A stretch of DNA of 64,000 bases from DASYXW01 sp035934405 (GTDB taxonomy: Bacteria > Acidobacteriota > Terriglobia > UBA7540). The DNA lies in assembly GCA_035934405.1 (NCBI GenBank), contig DASYXW010000029.1:25453-89452 (forward strand). Reading direction: 5' to 3'. The notes under the pieces were generated by a model, which worked only from the letters and a program-made list of their open reading frames with translations, ran no database searches and was not told where the DNA came from. Of the stretch, positions 8,532 through 16,525 are shown piece by piece. A program made the translations under genes and the position numbers. Numbering within the stretch: position 1 is the first letter of the stretch; every line of letters starts with the position of its first letter.

Positions 8532-9056
8532 CTACTTTTGCTTGTGATTCTGCGTGCCTTTCTTAACCAGGCCGAAAGCGCGAAGAATCACCGCGGTGGT
8601 TTTCTCCGTCAGATTGTAGTCCGCCAGTTCGTCGCGCCGCACCCAGCGGGCGTCAAGGACATCCGAGCCGGGTTGGAGACGGCCACCCTTCCGACGGCAC
8701 ACATAATCCACAATCACATAGTGGTAGCGCACGCGAGGTGCGTTCTTGGGATGGCGTTGGCGTTCGAGCAGCGCGCCGGGGAGCCGCGGCCCGGATGCCG
8801 GCTCGGACTCGCCTTCAAAAACGATGCGGTCGAAGACCTCGATCATCTCCCGAGGCTCGACGTCGAGCCCGGTCTCCTCTTTCAATTCGCGGCGCGCGGC
8901 GGCCGCGAGTTCTTCGCCGAGCTCAATCATCCCGCCGGGCAGGGACCAGCGTCCCTTGAGGGGTTCCGCGCCGCGCCGGATGAGCAGCACACGCCCGCGG
9001 TCAATCACCACGCCGCCCACGCCAACGAGGGGCTGCTCTGGAAACTCACGCTTCAT
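8532..9056 (-). CDS. NUDIX hydrolase
   Basis: A pyrophosphohydrolase acting on a nucleoside diphosphate linked to another group. The Nudix box is complete: GMIELGEELAAAARRELKEE within the Gx5Ex7REUxEExGU pattern at about residues 40-63, with the catalytic glutamates present. It is preceded by LIRRGAEPLKGRWSLPGG, typical of ADP-ribose or MutT-type members. The segment around residues 85-105 (ESEPASGPRLPGALLERQRH) looks like a lineage-specific insertion before the conserved YHYVIVDYVC strand. Length is 174 residues. It converges with the HtrA gene. A pair of inverted GTAGCGCCG sequences lies immediately upstream. Substrate cannot be inferred. Confidence 0.92.
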   Translation of the reverse strand: MKREFPEQPLVGVGGVVIDRGRVLLIRRGAEPLKGRWSLPGGMIELGEELAAAARRELKEETGLDVEPREMIEVFDRIVFEGESEPASGPRLPGALLERQRHPKNAPRVRYHYVIVDYVCRRKGGRLQPGSDVLDARWVRRDELADYNLTEKTTAVILRAFGLVKKGTQNHKQK

Positions 9057-9068
9057 CGGTACGACGAA

Positions 9069-9148
9069 GTAGCGCCGGCATCTTGCCGGCCGTCGCGGGA
9101 TTTCCTTCCCGCACCCACCAACAGCATCCGTCGGGACGGCGGCGCTAC
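9069..9148. repeat. Palindromic intergenic element bounded by GTAGCGCCG / CGGCGCTAC
   Basis: The ends GTAGCGCCG (9069-9077) and CGGCGCTAC (9140-9148) are inverted copies, with a second hairpin GCCGGCATCTTGCCGGC nested at the left end. The same core occurs inside the two terminal-inverted-repeat elements at 10214-10325 and 26958-27052. Confidence 0.6.
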
Positions 9149-9161
9149 GTCGGCAACAGTG

Positions 9162-9614
9162 CTACTGGCTCGGCCCGCCTGGCGGCTTCCGCATATGCTC
9201 GCGGCGCCGTTGCTGCATTTGATCGAGCTTTGCCCGCTGCTCCTCGGTGAGGACCGCGCGGATCTTGGCGTGCATGTCTGCCATGAGGCTGTGCATCTTG
9301 GCCCGCTTGTCCTGCGGCGAGAGCGAAGTGTCAGTGTGGATACTCCGCATCTGCTGATGAGTGTCTTCCAGAATCGGCTTGATCTGGCTCTTCTGGTCGT
9401 CGGTCAGATTGAGCATCTTGCTCATGCGTTCAAGCTGCTCATCCGCGCTCATCCGCCCGCCATGGTGCATGGGGCCGTGGGGTCCTTGCGGATTCGCCTG
9501 GGCGTTCGAGTCCTGCGGGGCGCCTGAGTCGGTCTGCGCGTAAGCCTGGAGTCCGCACGCTAGTCCAATCATGAGCGTCCCGCTTGCTGCGATGGTCAGA
9601 AAACGCTTGTACAT
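9162..9614 (-). CDS. Spy/CpxP-like periplasmic protein (LTXXQ family)
   Basis: A 150-residue exported protein. It begins with a signal peptide (MYKRFLTIAASGTLMIGLAC... ending near AYAQ, about residue 28), then a Gln/Gly/His-rich linker. The mature part carries two LTxxQ-like motifs: LNLTDDQKSQIKPIL at about residues 70-85 and VLTEEQRAKLDQMQ at about 120-135, with a charged helical hairpin between them. This is the arrangement of Spy and CpxP, small all-helical periplasmic chaperone or envelope-stress proteins. A role in envelope stress is inferred from the family only. The C-terminus (RKPPGGPSQ) is disordered. It shares strand and neighbourhood with another exported helical protein at 9719-10090. 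Confidence 0.8.
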   Translation of the reverse strand: MYKRFLTIAASGTLMIGLACGLQAYAQTDSGAPQDSNAQANPQGPHGPMHHGGRMSADEQLERMSKMLNLTDDQKSQIKPILEDTHQQMRSIHTDTSLSPQDKRAKMHSLMADMHAKIRAVLTEEQRAKLDQMQQRRREHMRKPPGGPSQ

Positions 9615-9718
9615 TTCAATCTCCTGGGCAGTAACGCTGCCATTCGACTAGACGTGCGTGGCGGAGGTGGAGTTTCATCGAGACCGGGTTCGCCCCGGAG
9701 TCTCCTGTCTCCAGCGCG

Positions 9719-10090
9719 CTACGGTTGCGGCGGCGCGGGCTCCGTCTTCTTCTCCACTTTCTTCGCGCCTTCCTCGGTTTCCTCGGCTGACTTATTCACC
9801 GCCTTCTTGGTGCCCTTTTTCACCTCGTGACCGGTCTTCTTCGCTGCCTTCGCAGTGTCCGCGGCTGCCGTCTTGGTGGCCTTCGCCGTCTCCTTGGCTG
9901 CTGTTTTGGTCGCCTTTTTCGTCGCCTTCCCGACGTGTTTTGCGGCCTGCGCGGTATCCTGCCCAGCGTCCTTCATGTCTTGCGTTGCGCTCTGATTCTC
10001 CCGTAGTCGAGGAGCTGCGAGAACAGAGATGGTGAGGGCGGACAGCAGAGATGCGACTGAAGCTATACGGAGCAAGTATCGAGTCATCAT
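9719..10090 (-). CDS. Exported Lys/Ala-rich helical repeat protein
   Basis: A 123-residue protein with a cleavable signal peptide (MMTRYLLRIASVASLLSALT... ending near VLAA) and a mature part built of Lys/Ala/Thr-rich imperfect repeats such as KATKKATKTAAKETAKATK. The pattern resembles histone-H1-like tails or LEA-type helices, but the signal peptide argues for location outside the cytoplasm, so DNA binding is unlikely. It ends in a Glu/Lys then Pro-rich tail. I do not recognise a named family. The intact frame and signal peptide support a real gene. Confidence 0.65.
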   Translation of the reverse strand: MMTRYLLRIASVASLLSALTISVLAAPRLRENQSATQDMKDAGQDTAQAAKHVGKATKKATKTAAKETAKATKTAAADTAKAAKKTGHEVKKGTKKAVNKSAEETEEGAKKVEKKTEPAPPQP

Positions 10091-10111
10091 TCCTCCTAAG
10101 CGATTCGCTCT

Positions 10112-10140
10112 GTAGCGGCGGTGCCCTCACCGCCGCCGTT
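10112..10140. repeat. Short GTAGCGGCG palindrome
   Basis: GTAGCGGCGGTGCCCTCACC followed by GCCGCC folds as a small hairpin. It belongs to the same GTAGCG(C/G)CG-type family as 9069-9148 and the hairpin at the right window edge. Confidence 0.45.
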
Positions 10141-10213
10141 TTAGCGACGCAGTTCCCCCCTTTTTCTTCATTGTAATACGCGACCCGGGGAGATGTCCAC
10201 AGGCCGCGACCCT

Positions 10214-10325
10214 GGGTAGTGGTCCAGTTTGGACGTTGTAGCGCCGGTCTGGGACCGGCGGCCTTTTCTTTTCAATCGAATCCGCTGCTGATAGAGCGGC
10301 GCTACAGCAAACTGACCCACTACCC
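10214..10325. mobile_element. MITE-like element with 18-bp terminal inverted repeats, copy 1
   Basis: Left end GGGTAGTGGTCCAGTTTG (10214-10231) and right end CAAACTGACCCACTACCC (10308-10325) are inverted with 16 of 18 positions matching. Inside is a second inverted pair, GTAGCGCCGG (near 10238) and CGGCGCTAC (near 10296). There is no coding capacity. A second copy with the same two-layer structure is at 26958-27052. Flanks on both sides read CCCTG or CCTGGGG-like sequence. The element lies in the 480-bp gap between the Lys-rich protein gene and the FG-GAP gene. Confidence 0.7.
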
Positions 10326-10571
10326 GACCCTGGGGCACTGTCAATGTGCCGTGTTGAAAAAGGAATCGGGCATCTCGCATCAATAGTCTCGGCTTCATAA
10401 ATCCACCAGAAGTCACGCCGAAAGCGCCGCCGCTGATGCCAGGTTCGTTTCCGCAGCAGGGCCGGCAGAGTCTGGGCCCAATGACGCAGGCAAGGCTGGA
10501 GCTGGGCCCTGGGGTAGACGATCTGCGCCGCCGCCAGTGCCTACTACCTACTCCCTATTCCCTGCTCCCGA

Positions 10572-13500
10572 CTACTGGCCCGTGGGTTTGTTCACCGGCA
10601 CGTCGGTCGAGGCGCCCCAGGCCGTGCTGGTGGTGAGTCCCGTGCTGCTGTCCACCACATACCACGTCCCATTCGACGGCCGCCACACGGCGTAGTCCGT
10701 CTTCCCGTCGCCATCGTAGTCTCGCGGCACCGGCACGTCCGTGCTCGCGCCCCACTGCCGGCTCGTGGTCTCACCTGTGCTGCTCAGCACAACGTAGAAC
10801 GTCCCGTTCGACGGCCGCCAGACCGCGTAGTCGGTCTTCCCGTCGCCGTCGTAGTCTCCCGGAACCGGCTTGTCCGTGCTCGCGCCCCAGGCAAAGCTCG
10901 TGGACTTGCCGGTGCTGCTGAGGACGACGTAGAACGTCCCGTTCGAAGGCCGCCAGACCGCGTAGTCGGTCTTGCCATCGCCATCGTAGTCGCCCGGCAC
11001 CGGAATGTCACCCTTCGCACCCCAGGCAAAGCTCGTGGACTTGCCAGTGCTACTGTCCACCACGTACCATGTCCCGTTCGATGGCCGCCACACGGCGTAG
11101 TCGGTCTTGTCGTCGCCGTCGTAGTCGCCCGGCACGGGAATGTCGCCCGTCGCACCCCACTGCTGGCTCACACTCTTGCCGGTGCTGCTCAGAATGACAT
11201 AGAAGGTGCCGTTGGACGGCCGCCACACGGCAACGTCGGTGATCCCATCGCCATCGTAATCGCCCGGCGCGACGATGTCTCTTTTCATGCCCCACTGTGT
11301 TTTGATCGATGCGCCGCCGTTCGAAGGCAGCACGTACCAGGTGCCGTTCGAGGGCCGCCAGACGGTGTAGTCCGTGCCGGCGTCGCTGTCAAAGTCCAGC
11401 GTCAGGCCCAGCGCGAGCGCGGCTCCGCCGGTGCCACTCAGGCTGACGCTTTGGGGGCTGCCCGGAGCGTTGTCGGTGATCGTGATCGTGCCGGTCCTCG
11501 TGCCGACCTGAGTCGGCGTAAAGGTCACGTTGATCGCGCAGCTCGTATTGGGGAGGACACTCGAGCCGCAAGTATTCGTCTCCGCAAAATCTCCGCTGGG
11601 CACAATGCTCGTGATGGTGAGCGTTGCCGAGCCGTTGTTGGTTAGGGTCACGGATTGGGGCGGGCTCGTGTTCCCATCGTAGCGCTTGGCGAAGGTCAGG
11701 CTGGCGGGAGAAAGCACGGCGCTCGGTCCCGAGATAACCCCATTGCCGCTCAAGCCGATGGTTTGCGGGCTGGTGAGGTCGCTGTCGCTGATGGTCACCG
11801 CCGCGCTTCTCATCCCGGTCGTTGTCGGAGTGAACGTGAGTGTGATCGTACAACTGGCGCCCGCGCCCACGCTCGACCCGCACGTGTTGCTCTCGCCAAA
11901 GTCACCCGGGTCGGCCCCGGTGAGGCTGATGCTGTTGATGGTCAGCGGACCGGTCCCCTTGTTAGTCAGGGTAACGGCTACCGGAGTGCTCCCGGTTCCC
12001 ACCGCCTGGTCACCGAAGTTCACGCCGATGGCCGACAGTTCGACCGTCGTCCCGGTCCCGGTGAGCGATACCGACTGCGGGCTGCCGGGGGCATTGTCGG
12101 CGATCGAGACCGAGCCGGCCTGCACGCCCCCCGTAACCGGATCGAACTGGGCGGTGACGGTGCATGCCCCACCCACGGCCACGCTGCCACCGCAGTTGTT
12201 CGTCGTGATGAATCCGGCGCTCGCCGTAATGCTGGTGATCGTTAACGTGCCGGTGCCCGTATTCGTCAGCGTCACGCCTTGGCCGCCGCTGAGGGTCCCG
12301 ACGAGTTGAAGCGGGAAAGTCAGACTGTTGGGAACGAGCGTCACCGTAGGCTGCGTGGCCGTGCCCGTCAGGCTGACGGTCTGGGGGCTGAACTGGCCGC
12401 TGTCATTCAGGTTCAGCGTGGCGGTCCGGGTCCCTGTCGCCGTGGGCGTAAACGTGACGGCGAGCGTGCAGCTTGCGCCTGCCGCCAGGCTCCCGCCGCA
12501 AGTGTTGGTTTGGCCGAAGTCCGCACCATCGGCGCCCGTGAAAGTTATGCTGCTGATGGTCAGCGCGCTCGTCGCCGAGTTGAACAGCGTCAACGTCTGC
12601 GAAGTGCTCGTGCTGCCTACGTTCTGCGCCAGGAACGTGAGGGTGGTCGGCGACAGGGCGACGCCACCTTGAAGCAGTATAGAAACGGTATTGCTGCTGG
12701 CATTGGCAACGGCCGCGTCCAGCCGGCCGTCGTTGTTGAAATCGGCCACGGCCAGGCCGGCCGGGTTCAGTTCGACGGGGAAGTCCACATGTGCCTGAAA
12801 AGTCCCATCACCGTTGCCGAGCAATAGGGAGACAAAACTCGGAAGACCACTAAAACCAAAGAAGTCGCCGTTGTCCACGATCAGCAGATCGGGCTTCCCG
12901 TCGTTGTTGAGATCTGCCACAGCGAGACTTGTGGGAGCCGTGTTGGTGGCATAGCTGGCCGCGGCTTGGAAGGAACCATCGCCATTCCCCAGGAGCACAG
13001 AAACAGTGTTGCTCAGGAAAGGGTTTGTCGCTGCAATGTCCAGCTTGCCGTCCCCGTTGAAATCGGCAGTGACTAATGTGAGCGCACCATTCGGTACAGC
13101 ATAACCGACAGCGTTTTGGAAGGTCCCGTCGCCGTTGCCAAGCAAAATCGAAAGCTGACCGGAGCTTCCAACGGCCAGGTCCAGCTTGCCGTCGTCGTTG
13201 AAGTCTCCTACAGCGATTCCACCAAAGCTTTGGCCCGTGGTATTGGAGATGGGGTTCTGGAAGGTACCGTCACCGTTACCAAGGTAGGTCTCAAGGAAGC
13301 CCTGGTTGGATAAAGTTACGAAATCGAGCTTGCCATCGCCGTTGAAATCTCCCGTGAAGACCGGTTGAACGAAGGAGACACTCAAGGTGTCTTTGAGAGT
13401 CAGCGTACCGTCGCCATTACCGAGGTAGACGGCAAGAGTCCCGGGGCCATTGCTGGTAATCACATCCAGCTTGCCGTCACCGTTGAAGTCCCCCAGGCCC

Positions 13501-14090
13501 AGAACTCCAAACTCCCCAAATGCCGAGGTGAAGATGGGGGCCCGGAACGTGCCGTTGCCATTTCCGAGAAAGATGTTGATTCCGTTACCGCCGTTCACCG
13601 TCACCGCCAGGTCAGGGATACCGTCATTGTTAAAGTCACCCGTCGCGATCGCATTGGGGATGTTAAGGCCCGTCAGGTCGGTCAGGCCGAAACCAGCCGT
13701 CGCCTCGGAACTGGCGATCGGAAAGAACGCCACGTTGGACGTGGTTGCGCCCGGGTTGACCGCGGTCACCGCAGCCGTGCCCGCCGTGGCGATCAATGAG
13801 GCCGGAACCGTAGCCATCAGCTCGTCGCTCGAATTGATGATGGTGAACAGCTCCGTGCCGTTCCACTCCACCACGGAGTCCGCCTGGAAGCCCGCGCCGT
13901 CGACGATCAGCGTGAACTCCGCTCCGCCCGGCGCGGCGCTGGGCGGCGACAACTGGCTGATCAGTGGCACAGGATTCGTCGCCCATGCTGCGGGCGCAGC
14001 GGCAAGAAGCCCGGCGAGTGCCACCGCAAGTGCGAGCGTGAGTCCCCGGGGCACGGATCGCCCGCTGTCTCTAGTCTCAGGCTCTTTCAT
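10572..14090 (-). CDS. Large secreted FG-GAP / choice-of-anchor-D protein
   Basis: A 1172-residue exported protein. A signal peptide (about residues 15-37, ending AAWA) is followed by an IPT/TIG-like domain (NPVPLISQLSPPSAAPGGAEF) to about residue 130. Then come eight or so FG-GAP/VCBS units to about 470, each with the Ca-binding loop DFNGDGKLD and the phrase LLGNGDGTF. Next are four or five immunoglobulin-like choice-of-anchor-D (ASPM/SPD2/Hydin) domains to about 900, recognised by TNTCGxSxxxGxSCTxxVTF and SPQxVSLTGTG. The last 270 residues are six 45-residue units, DYDGDGKTDYAVWRPSNGT being the core. Function is unknown; surface adhesion or scaffold is plausible. It is a paralogue of the protein at 33477-35873, which lacks the C-terminal repeats. 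Confidence 0.88.
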   Translation of the reverse strand: MKEPETRDSGRSVPRGLTLALAVALAGLLAAAPAAWATNPVPLISQLSPPSAAPGGAEFTLIVDGAGFQADSVVEWNGTELFTIINSSDELMATVPASLIATAGTAAVTAVNPGATTSNVAFFPIASSEATAGFGLTDLTGLNIPNAIATGDFNNDGIPDLAVTVNGGNGINIFLGNGNGTFRAPIFTSAFGEFGVLGLGDFNGDGKLDVITSNGPGTLAVYLGNGDGTLTLKDTLSVSFVQPVFTGDFNGDGKLDFVTLSNQGFLETYLGNGDGTFQNPISNTTGQSFGGIAVGDFNDDGKLDLAVGSSGQLSILLGNGDGTFQNAVGYAVPNGALTLVTADFNGDGKLDIAATNPFLSNTVSVLLGNGDGSFQAAASYATNTAPTSLAVADLNNDGKPDLLIVDNGDFFGFSGLPSFVSLLLGNGDGTFQAHVDFPVELNPAGLAVADFNNDGRLDAAVANASSNTVSILLQGGVALSPTTLTFLAQNVGSTSTSQTLTLFNSATSALTISSITFTGADGADFGQTNTCGGSLAAGASCTLAVTFTPTATGTRTATLNLNDSGQFSPQTVSLTGTATQPTVTLVPNSLTFPLQLVGTLSGGQGVTLTNTGTGTLTITSITASAGFITTNNCGGSVAVGGACTVTAQFDPVTGGVQAGSVSIADNAPGSPQSVSLTGTGTTVELSAIGVNFGDQAVGTGSTPVAVTLTNKGTGPLTINSISLTGADPGDFGESNTCGSSVGAGASCTITLTFTPTTTGMRSAAVTISDSDLTSPQTIGLSGNGVISGPSAVLSPASLTFAKRYDGNTSPPQSVTLTNNGSATLTITSIVPSGDFAETNTCGSSVLPNTSCAINVTFTPTQVGTRTGTITITDNAPGSPQSVSLSGTGGAALALGLTLDFDSDAGTDYTVWRPSNGTWYVLPSNGGASIKTQWGMKRDIVAPGDYDGDGITDVAVWRPSNGTFYVILSSTGKSVSQQWGATGDIPVPGDYDGDDKTDYAVWRPSNGTWYVVDSSTGKSTSFAWGAKGDIPVPGDYDGDGKTDYAVWRPSNGTFYVVLSSTGKSTSFAWGASTDKPVPGDYDGDGKTDYAVWRPSNGTFYVVLSSTGETTSRQWGASTDVPVPRDYDGDGKTDYAVWRPSNGTWYVVDSSTGLTTSTAWGASTDVPVNKPTGQ
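10580..11400 (-). repeat. Six tandem 135-bp repeats inside the FG-GAP gene
   Basis: The 3' end of the gene consists of six in-frame units of about 135 bp that encode DYDGDGKTDYAVWRPSNGT-type modules. Units are strongly similar at DNA level (for example CCGTTCGACGGCCGCC, or close variants, recurs in each), so copy number could change by recombination or be miscounted in assembly. Confidence 0.85.
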
Positions 14091-14341
14091 AAAACCCTCT
14101 CTTCGTCAGGCAGGACATCAAGACATGACGTACAAGGCTCGGGTCGGCAAAGCGGACGCCCGCTGTCCCCGCCGGAACCCCGACTATGCCCCTCTATCCG
14201 TGGCACGCGCAAGTATCTTCGCCGCCGATGGCGATGTAGTGATACTCATCGCGAACTGCCAGCCACGGATTCGCCACCGATCGGCAAAGCCGCAGATCGC
14301 GGATTGTGTTTGGGTTTACTCCCCGAGTAGGATGGGCGCCT

Positions 14342-14536
14342 ATGAACTCAACTGCCCACGCTGCGGCCGGTGACCCTGCCCGCCAACTGCTTCGTCACAC
14401 CGTTGCCATCCTGGCCTATCGCGGCGGCAAGGCCCTGCGCGGCGCGCCGGTGCGCGGCGAGAACTATTCCCGTGCCGCCATCGCCGCCGGCCGCGTGGGT
14501 CCCGAGCAGGCTCCTCCCGGCTTCGAGTTTGATTAG
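14342..14536 (+). pseudogene. DinB-like gene with large internal deletion
   Basis: A 64-codon frame whose first half (PARQLLRHTVAILAYRGGKA) matches my recollection of the N-terminus of a DinB-like family of about 160-180 residues, and whose second half (GAPVRGENYSRAAIAAGRVG, then EQAPPGFEFD) matches the family's C-terminus. The centre, which should hold the helical bundle and metal-binding histidines, is missing. The joint falls at an RGAP/GAPV-like sequence present at both places in the family, which suggests deletion between short direct repeats. It could still be translated as a small protein, but it cannot fold as DinB. Recognition is from memory of the family, not from a search. Confidence 0.55.
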
Positions 14537-14640
14537 CTCCAGTTTGCCAGTCGGTGAGACAACGCCACTCCGGTCCTAGCGATAAAACCCTGATTTGAGG
14601 CGACTTCCCTTCGATGCGAGGGCTCCCGATGCGAAAACGC

Positions 14641-14670
14641 TTGACAAGGATATACCCGATGGTGTATTAA
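14641..14670 (+). promoter_or_regulatory. Strong sigma-70-type promoter with palindromic spacer
   Basis: TTGACA (14641-14646) and TATTAA (14665-14670) are separated by 18 bases. The spacer contains ATAC-N8-GTAT (14652-14667), overlapping the -10 box, a likely repressor site. An ATG (14677) lies only 7 bases beyond the -10 box, so a transcript would be essentially leaderless. Confidence 0.55.
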
Positions 14671-14676
14671 TATGTC

Positions 14677-14889
14677 ATGGCAATAGCACGCCGGGCCTCC
14701 CCCAGCTTCGAAGTCACCGACCCCGCCGCCTCCCGACCCGGCCCGAAGCGAAACCAAGCCAAAGGCGTGCCAGATATCTCTCGTGCTATCAGTGGGGAAA
14801 TGGCGCTATCACGATCCCACGGCGGCTTTCCACCTCCGCCAATTGACGCTCGAAGCCGGAATCTTTTTTGGAATCAAGCAGATTCATGA
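14677..14889 (+). CDS. Possible small orphan protein downstream of strong promoter
   Basis: A 70-residue frame (MAIARRASPSFEVTDPAASR...) begins just after the promoter at 14641-14670. It has a basic, proline-rich N-terminus and no domain that I recognise; its last 15 residues are encoded by one of the 34-bp repeats (14843-14876), so the 3' part may have been overwritten by repeat DNA. The main argument for reality is promoter placement. It may be the remains of a small regulator controlled through the spacer palindrome. Confidence is low. Confidence 0.25.
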   Translation: MAIARRASPSFEVTDPAASRPGPKRNQAKGVPDISRAISGEMALSRSHGGFPPPPIDARSRNLFWNQADS

Positions 14890-14938
14890 CATGTACATCA
14901 AAGTTTGTCGCTCGAAGCAGGAATCTATTTTGTAATCA
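14843..14938. repeat. Pair of 34-bp direct repeats (family with 36125-36238)
   Basis: Two 34-bp copies in the same orientation, 14843-14876 and 14905-14938, with the shared frame TTGACGCTCGAAGCCGGAAT...AATCA. Two further copies occur at 36125-36158 and 36205-36238. In each locus they lie downstream of a promoter with a palindromic spacer. They resemble the multiple terminal repeats that some transposases bind, but no transposase is next to them. Confidence 0.6.
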
Positions 14939-15012
14939 TATAGTTAGCCGAGCACATCGGCTGGCCCGATTCCTCCCGCGCTTGCGCAACCCTGTATGCT
15001 GGTCGCTAGCCT

Positions 15013-16401
15013 ATGACGAAGCTGCCGAACACGGTCTGCCCGCTCTGCTGGAACCCAACCTCCGAAGCCGGCCTCAAGCAGGTGGACTGGCTCGACCCGA
15101 GGGTGCTCAGCCGGATCGCGGACCGGCACCCTTCGTGGCGGCGGGAGGACGGCGCCTGCCCGGCGTGCGTCCAGGAAGCGTTGCTGGAGACCCTGCACGC
15201 CTACGGCGACGCCGCGCTTCATGCCGGCATTCAGGCCGTGTGGCCGCTGGACGCCGAGGCGGCTTTCGGCGCCCTGCCCACTCCCTTGCGAATGCACGCC
15301 GACCCGCACTATCACGGTCGGGGCGTGACGCTGGCGCTGGTGGATTCGGCGTTCTACCCCCACCCCGACCTGACCGAGGCGGGCAATCGCATCCGCGCCT
15401 GGGCGGACGCGACCCGCGAGCCGGTGAGCGCGCTCACCTTCGGGCGGCAGCAGAAGCCGCGCTGGCCGGGGTGGAACGTGGGGCATCCTGCTCAGTGGCA
15501 CGGCTTGATGACCAGCGCCGTGGCGGCGGGCAACGGCTTCCTGAGCCACGGCCTGTACTGCGGGCTCGCTAGCAAGGCGGACGTGGTGCTGGTGCAGACG
15601 CGCGACGAGGACGGGCGCATCACGAACGCCACTATCGCGCGGGCGCTCGAATGGCTGGCGGCGCGCGCCGAGGAGTTCGAGCTTCACATCGTCAGCCTGT
15701 CCGTTGCCGGCGACCCGGTCGAGTCACTTGCCGGCAACGCGGTGGACGAGGCGGTGCGGCGGCTGGTGGAGAGCAATATCACGGTAGTGGCTGCGGCGGG
15801 CAACAACGGCGAACGCCACTTGCTGCCGCCGGCGACCGCGCCGGGGGCGCTCACCATCGGGGGTATCGACGACAAGAACCTGTTTGACCACTCGGAAGTC
15901 GAGTTGTGGCACAGTAACTACGGTGAGAGCGTGGCCGGGACTCTCAAGCCGGAACTTGTGGCCCCGAGCATCTGGCTGGTGGCGCCGCTCTTGCCGGGCA
16001 CCGAGCAGGCGGCCGAAGCCCTCGACCTCTTCGCGCGGCGCAGTCGGGGCGACGCGGCCGGCAACCCGGAGATTGCGCCCCAGATTGCGAACGAAAAGCT
16101 GGTGACGCCCTACTACAAACTGGTCGAGGGGACGAGCTTTGCCGCGCCGCTCGTGGCAAGCACGATTGCGTGTATGCTGGAGGCGAATCCGGGGCTTACG
16201 CCCGCTGGAATCCGGCGGCTGCTGCTGGCCGCGGCTCATCCGGTGGCTGGCGCACCGGTGGAGCGTCAGGGCGCCGGGGCGCTCGATTCCGGGCGCGCGG
16301 TGGCGCTGGCCTTGCGCGCCCGCAGCGAGCGAGCCCATGATAGTTCGGAACCAGCGAGGCGTCCAAGCACGAGGAAATCGCGAAGAAATGGCCGTGGATA
16401 G
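15013..16401 (+). CDS. Subtilisin-like S8 serine protease with N-terminal CxxC pairs
   Basis: A peptidase of 462 residues. The triad is visible: Asp111 (ALVDSAFYPHPDL), His163 (QWHGLMTSAVAAG) and Ser375 (GTSFAAPLVAS), plus the oxyanion-hole asparagine in AAAGNNGE. There is no signal peptide and no recognisable propeptide. Instead the N-terminus carries two CxxC pairs (Cys9/12 CPLC and Cys49/52 CPAC) that could bind zinc and appear before the catalytic domain. The C-terminal 30 residues are basic and low-complexity. The protein is probably cytoplasmic, unlike most subtilases. I cannot name a substrate. The gene begins an apparent rightward group that continues with msrB after about 120 bp. Confidence 0.9.
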   Translation: MTKLPNTVCPLCWNPTSEAGLKQVDWLDPRVLSRIADRHPSWRREDGACPACVQEALLETLHAYGDAALHAGIQAVWPLDAEAAFGALPTPLRMHADPHYHGRGVTLALVDSAFYPHPDLTEAGNRIRAWADATREPVSALTFGRQQKPRWPGWNVGHPAQWHGLMTSAVAAGNGFLSHGLYCGLASKADVVLVQTRDEDGRITNATIARALEWLAARAEEFELHIVSLSVAGDPVESLAGNAVDEAVRRLVESNITVVAAAGNNGERHLLPPATAPGALTIGGIDDKNLFDHSEVELWHSNYGESVAGTLKPELVAPSIWLVAPLLPGTEQAAEALDLFARRSRGDAAGNPEIAPQIANEKLVTPYYKLVEGTSFAAPLVASTIACMLEANPGLTPAGIRRLLLAAAHPVAGAPVERQGAGALDSGRAVALALRARSERAHDSSEPARRPSTRKSRRNGRG

Positions 16402-16525
16402 GGTCGAAAAGGCACGCGCCACGATTGTGTCGCATCGTTTCTGGCAGCGGAGGCTTGTAACCATTCGGCGACGTTGCACATCACACAGGTGAAGGCCTTG
16501 AGCGCACGGTGGAGGTATGAACGGT

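Noticed and set aside
10580..11400. Non-coding tandem repeat or CRISPR
   Set aside because: The 135-bp period is in frame and encodes 45-residue protein modules.
12279..14373. Several 100-300 codon frames antisense to the FG-GAP gene
   Set aside because: They arise from the repetitive DNA of the minus-strand gene and contain no known motif.
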